Shown here: positions 14,201-26,200 of the stretch, piece by piece
Numbering within the stretch: position 1 is the stretch's first letter
How the letters are laid out: each line of letters begins with the position of its first letter
From: Omphiscola glabra
Taxonomy: Eukaryota; Mollusca; Gastropoda; Lymnaeidae
Assembly (NCBI GenBank): GCA_964017045.1
Contig: OZ024796.1
Coordinates: forward strand, 1,699,637-1,763,636
Reading direction: 5' to 3'
Length of the DNA stretch: 64,000 bases
Translations under genes and position numbers: made by a program
Notes under the pieces: model-generated
Database searches by the model: none
What the model saw: only the letters and a program-made list of their open reading frames with translations
Told to the model about the DNA's origin: nothing

Positions 14201-17200
14201 AATTGCTGATTAACATCAAATATCATTATGTTATAGCTTGAGCTGGATGCATTGTTCTACAGAGTAGACTTTTTTTCAGTGGTCAAATAACGTCTTTTCT
14301 TTTATAGCAATCTTTAAAAAAAAACAAAAAAAAAACGGATAGGTATTAATAATGTTGGTTACTTTAAAAAAAAATTCCGGTTTTTATAACCTAACACTGA
14401 TACAAATAAATCATGTGAAATTATTCAGGTAGCCAAGCCCCAGCTAGGGGAGAACCATCCGGCACAGGTGCGAGCAGATGTCACTTTGAATCTCAGTGTA
14501 AGGCCAGAGGTCAAGTTTGAATGGCAGGGTAAGTTTTTTGTATCTCTATTTATTGGTAGCATACACCTTTAAAAAAAAATTGTTTGCGACTTGTTATGGA
14601 ATAACTAATTTAAATTGTTTCTCTTAAACAGTCGATTTTGAAATAATGCCCCACCACTCTTTATTTCTTTTCTCACCACTTTCATTTTCTAGGATTGAGG
14701 AAACATGATGTTGCTTTCTTGTTAACACTGAGACCACAAGTACCAATTGGTTACAAATATAATCACACGCAGCCTTTCATACCACAGGTTAGATGTTCAT
14801 TTTGAACAAATAGTTGTTCTTTAATAAATAAATAAAAACAACAACTAATAATACAAAATTTATTTTCCCGTTTTTAAGATTTATTTTTGTGTCTGCACTG
14901 ACATGGCAGCATTATAAAGAATACATTTACCTCCAAACATTGAAAATTAAATGAAGAGACACCAGACTCTCAATCTCATTTTTTGTTTGGTGCCAAACTT
15001 ACATTTACACAGCCTCTGCTTTTGGTCTGTTAGGTTGGGCTGGTGTATGTCAGAGGATGTGAAATTGAAGGGCTGCTTGACGAAAATGGCAAACTGATTG
15101 AAGAAGGTGAGAAGATAAAGAATTCACTTGTAAAATTAGATGAAATGAACTCTAAGATTGTGAAGAAAAAAGGAAATAAAAATAGAACAAAATGTATTTC
15201 AAACCAACAATTTAAATTGAACAATTTATCACTTAATGACCTGTTGCTTCCCTCAGGCCCTGAGCCCAAGCCAGAATTTCATTCAGACAATCGTACATAC
15301 AGGGTATGGTTAGACCCTAATCAGTATCAGCTAGACATGACCCGCACTGTCAATGGAGAAGAGGTGTGTAACTTAAAAATTATAATTAGGGCATTAAAAA
15401 AAAATCTCGCATAATTTAGACATGCCTTGAATAATATTAGTGTGTTCAAAACTATTTATAACAGAGGTAAGCATTTAAACAATTTATAACAGAGGTAAGC
15501 ATTTAAACTATTTATAACAGGGGAGCATTTAAACTATTTTGTATGAATTAATTTATCAGAAATTGATTTGGATATAAATTATTAATTTTTTGTTTGTTGA
15601 TTGGCTTAACTATAAAGTTAATAAATATTCTCAGTAATATCTGCTTCTCCTTAAGAACCTATCTGAATGTTTGAACATTTGTTTAAACAACAGGATGTGT
15701 ATGAGACATTTAATGTCATGATGCGCAGGAAACCAAAAGAGAACAACTTCAAGGCTGTGCTGGAGACAATACGTGACTTGATGAACACTGACTGTGTGGT
15801 CCCAGACTGGCTTCATGATCTCATTCTAGGTTATGGTGACCCAGACTCAGCACACTATTCAAAGTAGGTCTCCAAATTAATCAATATAAAGTGTTTTCTT
15901 TTTTAATTTGTCCATATTAATTGGTTTGTTACAGTGCTATTGAAATTTCCAATTTAAATTTTGTTTATTCTATTATTTTTGGTTTTAAATATTACTTTCT
16001 GATGAGATTTATTAATAACCTATCAAAAAAATTTTTAAAAATGTTTTACGATAGATCTTATTTAGTATTGCGTGTATGCCTTATTTACAAAACTTGTTTA
16101 AAATTTGCTCTTCTTTTTTGCTTCTCTCAGAATGTCCAACAGAAAGCCAACTTTAGATTGGAATGACACATTTCTTAGTCTTGAACATTTGGAAACTAGT
16201 TTCCCAGGGGCTGCCCTGGATATGACTGGTGAAAAAGAGAAATTAATACCACCTTTTAAGTAAGACCTAATGTAATGTTGTCTACCACCTTTTAAGTAAG
16301 ACCTAATGTAATGTTGTCTACCACCTTTTAAGTAAGACCTAATGTAATGTTGTCTACCACCTTTTAAGTAAGACCCAATGTAATGTTGTCTACCACCTTT
16401 TAAGTAAGACCTAATGTAATGTTGTCTACCACTTTTAAGTAAGACCTAATGTAATGTTGTCTTGTCTTTCAACATTAACTTTTTTTTCCAGTTCTCTTTT
16501 ATTTCTTTCTGTAAATTAATACTGCTTTTTTTGTTTATTGTTTGAAACTTGCTAAAATAGGCAGTCAATTATCTAATAAACATTTTACAAATCTAGAATG
16601 ATTTTATAAGCAGTCAATTATCTAATAAACATTTTACAAATCTAGAATGATTTTATAGGCAGTCAATTATCTAATAAACATTTTAACAATCTAGAATGAT
16701 TCTTTATAACCAGATTACTACCTCTGTTTAAATAACAATTCAAAGGTTGACATTTGAGGAAGAAAAGGCTGAAGGTAAAAGGGAGTTAGATTCTGACACC
16801 GGCAAAACACCAGCAAAAGAAATCAAAGTTGTACCACATCTCATCCCTAACAGAGGACCATATCCTTACAACCAGCCCAAGAAGTAAGTTAATTTAACTT
16901 TTTTTTCTACTTCTTATTCTCCTTTTATATTTTGATGGTTATGTCACTCTGAAGTACCCAATAAACCATATTTATTCATGACAGAAAAAAAGTGTGATTA
17001 ATTTTCAATTATCGATCTTATAAGAAAAGTATGACCTATTCCTTTGAATATTTATAAGGAAAGGAGAAGCAGATTGAAAGCAATATTATTTTAATTTATC
17101 TGAGCATTATTTTGGCTATTTGTGTATGTGAACAATCCGCCCAGCCTGTAAAACTTAATAAATATAAAAAAATTTAACCTCCTTGTTTATTTATTATATT

Positions 17201-20200
17201 GAGATTTGTTTCTCTCTTCACCACCACCCCACCCTCCTGCCCCCTTTTTTCCATCGTAGAAATGCCATCCAGTTCACCCCCACCCAGATTGAAGCAATCA
17301 GAGCTGGTATGCAGCCAGGACTGACCATGGTTGTGGGTCCACCTGGTACTGGAAAGACTGATGTGGCTGTACAGATCATCTCAAACATTTACCACAACTT
17401 TCCTAACCAGAGGATGCTGGTTGTCACTCATTCTAACCAGGTAAACAAGCATCAACTGCAGAATCCCTTGACTTACCATCAAAGTGTAAATCAGGGTAAA
17501 ATGTGCATTTAGTCATTATTTATTTTCTCCCTCTTTTAAATCAATGGTGTTAAGTGATTACCTTTCATTTTTCAACAGTAAAGTTCTTAATATTTTATTT
17601 TTTCTATGTGTCCATAAACATGTTGAACAGACTGCTTGGCTTAAAAATAGTAATCAAATGAATCATTGAGCTAAAGTAATAAATAAAGAATGGATAGAGA
17701 GATATGATCCCTAAAATTATTAAGCAAATATAAAATTAACAAGATTTTTTTAATAATAAAGTTGTTTGTTGGTACTGTGCACAATTATTAAATCACTGAA
17801 GTGAGAGAAATTTTAAATATTGAAAATAGAAACATTGATAGGTGAGAGGGGGGAGGGCTCCATTGTAATTCTAGATGTCTTTTTCTAATAATTTCTGTGA
17901 AGAAATGTTAACTTCTCTGTTAAATTGCATTTTAGGCCCTAAATCAACTTTTTGAAAAAATTATGGCCCTTGATGTTGATGAAAGACATTTGTTACGTCT
18001 CGGCCACGGTGAGGAGGCTCTTGAGACAGAAAAAGACTTCAGCAGGTAAAGAAATGCAGCTTTTCTTTCATTTATTTCTCTGTCCCCTCATAACAGATCT
18101 TTATGGTTTAATTTTATGTAGAATTATGTCATTTAAATTATTATGGTAAAAAATTCTACGCACTATAATATTGATGTTACCATAATTTTTTTGCTAAAAT
18201 ATCCTTGTTCTGTCTTTCATAACTTAGTTTTAGTCTATTCCCTAAAACATCTCACTTATTTGTTGAGGCATCATGATACATAGACTTTAAAAATAAGAAG
18301 AGATGAAATTTCCATACAGCTGTTATATGATTTGGTGCCAACATGTTAATAAATTATAATCCTCTTCTGTACCTTACAGATATGGTCGTGTTAATTATGT
18401 CTTGGCACAGAGGTTAGAACTGTTGCAGGAAGTCAACAGACTACAGATCAGTCTTGGTGAGACAGGGGACATGTCCTACACCTGTGAAACTGCTGGCTAC
18501 TTTTACATTTATCAGGTACAAAAACACAAAACATTTTTCAATTTAGGACAAAATTATAAAATCATTCCATTCAGAAATTTTTTAGGCAGCTTTTAATTTT
18601 TCATTTGATGAAATGATCCACGTAAACGTGGGTGCGGATACATTTGGAAAGCTTCTTTGTTTTCTGAGTTACATGTAGTTGTATCAGCAAATATCTGTCA
18701 ATGCTTTGATTTTGGATTGGATAATTGTGTCAATAAATGTTATAATATATATCAAAGCTCAAAGTGTTTATGTATGTCAGTATGCATTTTACTTAGCCAT
18801 AGCCACTTTGATTATATATGTCAGTATGCGTTTTACTTAGCCATAGCCACTTTGATTATATATGTCAGTATGCATTTTACTTAGCCATAGCCACTTTGAT
18901 TATATATGTCAGTATGCATTTTACTTAGCCATAGTTACTTTGATTATATATGTCAGTATGCATTTTACTTAGCCATAGCCACGAACGTACTTGAGTGGCT
19001 CAAAGTGTTTGATGAGTGAATCCTTAGAGTCAACACTTGCAACATTTTTTATAGCAAAGCTCTGTAAATCTGGATAATGCTTAAAAACAACAGTCTGTAA
19101 GAGAAGGAACAAAATCAGTTTTTCACTTATTCTTTAAATGAACACTCTAAGCAGTTTAAATTAATTTCACTGTCACAAGAATTACTGCTACTGTCAATGT
19201 CACAAGAATTACTGCTTCTGTCACTGTCACAAGAATTACTGCTACTGTCACAAGAATTACTGCTAGTGTCACTGTCACAAGAATTACTGTTACTTGTATC
19301 TATCTCATCCTCAAGATTCTTTCAAGATGGGAAGAGTATCACAGTAAACTCAAGCCATATTTGGGTCAGGTATGTATGTATAAAAAGCTTACAAGTATTT
19401 TTCTGAATTGGTCAAGGAAGCTGTTTTATCGTACTTGGCTATGAGAACCAGCTTCACAGGGACATGCGCCTGTATACATTTACATATATGCATACATTTA
19501 AGCTAATCATTGATAGCATAGCACATTGCTTCCTTGCTATAATAAGCTCATGTTTACATTTAATCATTATATGCTTACTTGTCTTTCTCCAGGATGAACA
19601 TGTTAAGCAGATTCAGTCCCTTTTCCCTTTCAACAATTTTTTTGCCAACGCTCCACAACCCTTGTTTCGTGGTAAGACATTTGCAGAAGATATGGATATA
19701 GCTGAAGGATGTTTTACACACATCAAGAAACTCTTTACACAACTAGAGGTGAGTGAAACCATTGCTGGGCTTTTGGTTTAAAACATAGGACCTTTAAAAT
19801 GTTAATTTAATTCGTTCCAGTGACTTATGTTAGACATAGCAAAGCTTTTAATCAAAACAGATCTACAGCTAAAATTTGTTCAGTACAAGATGCAATCAGG
19901 CAGATGATCATAAATCTGTGGAGTTTAAAGTTAAATTTTCAAAATTTCAAGAGGTCAAGTAATGGAATAGAAACTGTCAATTTCTGTTTTTCGTGGTGTG
20001 TTACTTGCTTAAATGTTTTCCATTATCTTTTTAGGAATTCAGAGCTTTTGAACTGTTGCGAAGTGGTTCTGACAGAGCCAACTACCTTCTGATCAAAGAG
20101 GCCAAGATCATTGCCATGACGTGTACACATGCAGCTCTCAAACGCAGAGACCTGGTAACCGTTGGCTTCCAGGTAAAACAACTAATGAACATTGGGAGGA

Positions 20201-23200
20201 TTCAAATTATCAAACTAAAGTTATCGCAATAACATTTTATGGAATTAAAAATAAAAAGAAATAATTTGCTTATTTAAATTTTTTTTTAAAGTACATGGAT
20301 TATGCCCAATCTAACTAAAATTTAATTTTTTAATTTGCTTCTTTTCTATTTTAGTTGTGTTTTTTAAAAAACTTAAATGCATGTATTGTTTTTTGCCTTA
20401 AATGGATGTTTTTTTTTTTACCATAAATGCAAGTTGTTTGAAATTAGGCAAGCTAGTGGAGTATTGGTGACATTCAAATTTTCATTTTCTTATTACTTTA
20501 TTTATGACATTTTAATTCAAATTTTAAAATATTTAAAAAAATAAAATCATGTATAATTTCAGTTTGACAACATTCTTATGGAAGAGTCGGCACAGATTTT
20601 AGAAATTGAGACATTCATCCCCTTGCTACTTCAGGTAAATTTATTTTTAGGTCACACAATTTGAAACTGATGTTTACCCAAAAGAAAGAAAAATATTCAG
20701 TTTATAACATTTTCAAGTTTATGTTAGCTTTAGAAAAAAAGTGTTAGCATTTTATCAGCCAATAGATATGTATATTTTATCAGCCAATACATATGTGTAT
20801 TTTATCAGCCAATAGATATGTGTATTTTATCAGCCAATAGATATGTGTATTTTATCAGCCAATACATATGTGTATTTTATCAGCCAATAGATATGTGTAT
20901 TTTATCAGCCAATAGATATGTGTATTTTATCAGCCAATAGATATGTGTATTTTATCAGCCAATAGATATGTGTATTTTATCAGCCAATAGATATGTGTAT
21001 TTTATCAGCCAATAGATATGTGTATTTTATCAGCCAATAGATATGTGTATTTTATCAGCCAATAGATATGTGTATTTTATCAGCCAATACATATGTTTTG
21101 CCTCTTTCATTGACTAGCTGCATGTTGGTTTTTGTCAAATTAATGACCTGACAAGATAAAAATGACTAAATAACAAACATACAATTTATATTGAAACTTT
21201 AAAATGAAAATCAAGAAGCATGCACCAGAACCCCAAAGACATATTTAATTCTGTTATCACAATCCCCAACAGAACCCCAAAGATGGTAACAACAGGTTAA
21301 AGAGGTGGATCATGATTGGAGATCACCATCAGCTTCCTCCGGTCATCAAGAACATGGCTTTCCAGAAGTTTTCCAACATGGAGCAGTCACTGTTTACTCG
21401 TTTGGTCAGGCTGGGGATACCAACAGTTGATTTAGATGCCCAGGGCAGAGCCAGATCAAGGTTAGTGATCTGTTTATTTTAACTCATGAACAATTATGAC
21501 CAGACACAGATGATCTATACGTTACATTTTCTTACATATAGACAGAAAAAACATTTTTTTGATTGAAAATATCTTAAAACACTCTTTTTGTGATTGATGT
21601 AATAAAGTTAATTGTTTTCATATATTTTTCTTCAAATGTTTTGCTATATTATTTAGATTCAAAGAAATTTTATGTGTTTTTTCTTAAGCCATAATTTCAT
21701 TGTATAGTATTTTATTTTAAAATATTACAATGGATTTAAGCAGATTTTTAAAAACCACTTTCAGCCTTGCCCAACTGTACAATTGGCGCTACAAGAAACT
21801 TGGCTCCCTGCCACATGTTCTCATCAGACCAGAGTTCCGCCTGGCCAATGCAGGATTCATGCATGAATTTCAACTCATTGATGTGGGGGACTTCAATGGC
21901 ATGGGAGAATCTGAACCTAACCCTTACTTTTATCAGGTAACACTTACTTACTTTTATCAGGTAATCAGTCATTTTTACTCTTTGGATTTTGGTGTACAGT
22001 GTACTTTTTGAGATTTATTTTATACAATTGTACACAAAGACCTGTCAGAATTACGATTTTAAGAGACCGGGTTTAAATATGTATATTCTGGTAGATTTTC
22101 CGATTTAAAAAATTAAAGTATATTTTCAGTTGTTAGTTTTAGTCACTTTCAACATCCAGCAGTGAATGGATCAAGATGTACGATTGGATGGGGAACTTCT
22201 AAAATGATATTACTTTTGGCCTGAAAAGGGAAGGCTTGGTGTTGTTTTAGGAGACTTTGTGTACATGTGTGCCTGGGGAAGGGTGTCCAAATATTTACAT
22301 GTGTGCCTGGGGAAGGGTGTCCAAATATGTACATGTGTGCCTGGGGAAGGGTGTCCAAATATTTACATGTGTGCCTGGGGAAGGGTGTCCAAATATGTAC
22401 ATGTGTGCCTGGGGAAGGGTGTCCAAATATTTACATGTGTGCCTGGGGAAGGGTGTCCAAATATTTACATGTGTGCCTGGGGAAGGGTGTCCAAATATTT
22501 ACATGTGTGCCTGGGGAAGGGTGTCCAAATATTTACATGTGTGCCTGGGGAAGGGTGTCCAAATATTTTAGTCTATACAAATATTAACACCACATTTTCT
22601 TAATGATGGTGATGATGATCATATTGTTGCTTTCTGTTGTCATAATGAACTCACTAGACACGGCAACAGTAATATTAGCGTAGTCGCGCTAGTGACAGTT
22701 TTAGTCAATCCTCCTCGCTTATGTTTGCTACAGTGCTGCATGACATAATTTTTTGACATAATTATTTTGTTTGGCTGCACCGCTTCAGGTGCAAAAACTG
22801 AGAAAAACTAGTTTTAAAAATATGAGAATGTATTCCCAACTGTTCTGAACAGCAACAGATTTCCACATATTTCATAGGATCTGAGAGGGCCTTTGAAGTC
22901 TATTTTTAGAACACACAAAACAGCTGTAGGATGTTTAACTTCCCCATTTGGTTCCAACACTCCTCTTCCTTTCACCAATTGACATACAGCTTGTGGTAGT
23001 TATCAGACTACTCCCCTTCCTTTCACCAATCGTCATACAGCTTGTGGTAGTTATCAGACTACTCCTCTTCCTTTCACCAATTGACAAATTAATGAGATTT
23101 TCCCATGTACCCGTTGTCTTTAGTAAATAAGCCACATTTTCATTTCAGAACCTTGCTGAAGCTGAGTATGTGGTTGCGGTGTTCATGTACATGCGCATGA

Positions 23201-26200
23201 TTGGGTACCCAGGGGAACAGATTTCAATATTGACAACATACAATGGACAGAAACATCTAATCAGAGATGTGATACAACAGCGGTGTGGGAACAATCCTCT
23301 CATCGGTCGACCACACAAGGTACCTACATAACATTTTATACATATCCTTTAATAAACCTATCTGATTTTGGGCCTGACGACCACACAAGGTACCTACATA
23401 ACATTTTAGACATATCCTTTAATAAACCTATCTGATTTTGGGCCTGACGACCACACAAGGTACCTACATAACATTTTAGACATATCCTTTAATAAACCAA
23501 TCTGGTTTTGGGCCTGACCTGCCATAAAGTCATCTTATCTCAAGATTACAAAGACTATCTTTATTGTTGATCACTTAATTTAGAACTATAACATGGATGG
23601 ACTTCTCTTGTACTTTGTTTTAAGTTAAACTGAATTAATATTATTTAACAAATAATTTTTAAAACCCGACATTACCAGAAATTTGTTTGAGCATTTTTTT
23701 GTTGTTGTCAAGAACAACCAGTCGTGTGTCTTTTACCTTATCACTTGAGTTTAGAATATGCTTTTTGATGTAGAGCTTTGTAAGATTCGCAATGACACCT
23801 GGGAATAAAAAAGTATTACAAAGTCTATGTAAAATATTAAAACCTCATTAAATAATTAGATTTAAAAATTGCTAGCCCTTTTTCTTATGTTTAATATAAT
23901 TAATTTTCTAATCAAGTTATAACCAAAAAAAAACATGTATTGACAATTATTAGTAATTTCATAACTCAAATTTACAAAACATCTTTTATTGGACTATGTC
24001 AGTGGTTTTCCCACGATATTCATCTTTATTGGTCCTGCAACACATGATTTTAGTTTTTAAAATTTATGCTAATACAGAGAGGAACAACGTCCAAGTAAAT
24101 TTAATTTAATCTCATTTAACAATTATAATTTTAGGTCAATTCCCACTAAAGTCTTTGTTCTTAAATTTTTCTTCATTCACTTCAACTTCTTGTGACATAC
24201 ATCAACCTTTGCTGGGAAACTGCAGTGCTATATATTCTTACAAATTGTTATGGTATGTTTATTTCCTTAGGTAACCACGGTAGATCGATACCAGGGTCAA
24301 CAAAACAATTTTATTCTCCTTTCACTTGTAAGGACAAGAGCAGTTGGTCACCTAAGGTAGCTGTTTTTATCTTTTATCTTACAAGACTTTTGTGAAAACT
24401 TAAGAGAGCTGTTAGAAATTAGTTTTTGTACACAAGTCTGGTCAATGCTTTTTTACTGTAGAGTTAACTTATCTGCCAACAGCCCAGTCATGCATTAGGC
24501 TCATTGAAACATTTGCTAAAACCATCGTATTGTTCTGTTTCTAGAGATGTGAGGCGTTTGATAGTGGCTATGTCACGTGCCAGATTGGGTCTCTACATAT
24601 TTGCTCGCTCCTCCTTGTTCAGCAACTGCTTTGAGCTGACACCGGCCTTCAACATAGTAAGTACGGATAGATATTTTAAGTGAAGTTTCAATTGTTGGCT
24701 CACACCGGCCTTCAACATAGTAAGTAAGGATAGATATATTAACTGAACTTTCAATTGTTGGCTCACTCCGGCCTTCAACATAATACGTACGGATATTTTA
24801 AGTGAACTTTCAGTTGTTGGCTCATTTTTTTTATATCCCAAGGAAAAGAACTCCTGTTTTTCATTGTGCAAAGTGAGCTGTATTTGTTGTCTATTATATT
24901 AGGCTGAGTTTAAACAAAATTATAGCTCCATCTTTTCACTTTTTCATTTAAACCAAGCTTTAAAAATATTTATTAGCAATGATTTCGGAACTAATAAATA
25001 ATGTCATCAGTAGAGCCTGGCCTTGAGGAAGATACTTTGGCATGATTACACAAATTGTGCAAGATACTTTGGCATGATTACACAAATTGTGCAAGATACT
25101 TTGGCATGATTACACATATTGTGCAAATTGCATAAATACTTTGATATTGACATTTTAAAAAAATGTAAGCGATTAGAACAAACTGAAATTCGAAGGGTGA
25201 TATTAAAAGTGATTATTAGATTTAAAATCTTAGTTTTATATATACACTCAATAATAAATTAATTAAAACTTTTCACCAACAGCTGACATCAAGACCTCAA
25301 GTGTTACATTTATTGCCAAATGAGAGTTACCCTTGTACAAGAAAGGTAAAAACACATTCCTTACATTCCTTAGAGGCCATCAACACAAACATTGCTTGTG
25401 GTAACCATTAAAACAAACATTGCTTGTGGTAACCATTAAAACAAACATTGCTTGTAGTAAAAGCCGAATATTTTTTTGAATGTATGCAGTATGTTACTAA
25501 TGAGTGTGTAGTTTTTGTGTTTGTCTGATGTTACTAATGAGTGTGTAGTTTTTGTGTTTGTCTGATGTTACTAATGAGTGTGTAGTTTTTGTGTTTGTCT
25601 GATGTTACTAATGAGTGTGTAGTTTTTGTGTTTGTCTGATGTTACTAATGAGTGTGTAGTTTTTGTGTTTGTCTGATGTTACTAATGAGTGTGTAGTTTT
25701 TGTGTTTGTCTGATGTTACTAATGAGTGTGTAGTTTTTGTGTTGTCTGATGGGTGCTGGGTGGCCGAGTGGTCTGAACTGAGCAAATCTCAAATTGATGG
25801 TCTGGAGTTCAATCCCCGCCAAAGCCCAGTCAAGCAAAAACACCACCAGCACCCCGGGTGGATGGGACTCGTTAACCTTGGACGGCAACCCATCTAAGAG
25901 AAGGCAACGCTGAATTCAAACCCGGAGATGGGGAGATGGAGTTCACATGCGCCTAACTGGCAGCAGTGAGACCTCTCGAACATCGAACAGCGGAGCGCCG
26001 TGAGCATGCTATGGAATGAGCGCTATATAAGTACTCCAATCAACCAATCAATCTCCTAGATTTGACTTTGAAACGCGCTTCGAGCCTTTGGGGATGAAGC
26101 GTGATTTTTCAAATAAACTTTATTATTATTATTATTACTAATGAGTGTGTAGTTTTTGTGTTGTCTGATGTTACTAATGAGTGTGTAGTTGTGTTGTCTG

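Noticed and set aside
25749..25825. Possible intact tRNA gene
   Set aside because: A and B boxes are present, but the cloverleaf is not complete and the sequence continues into a SINE body and tail.
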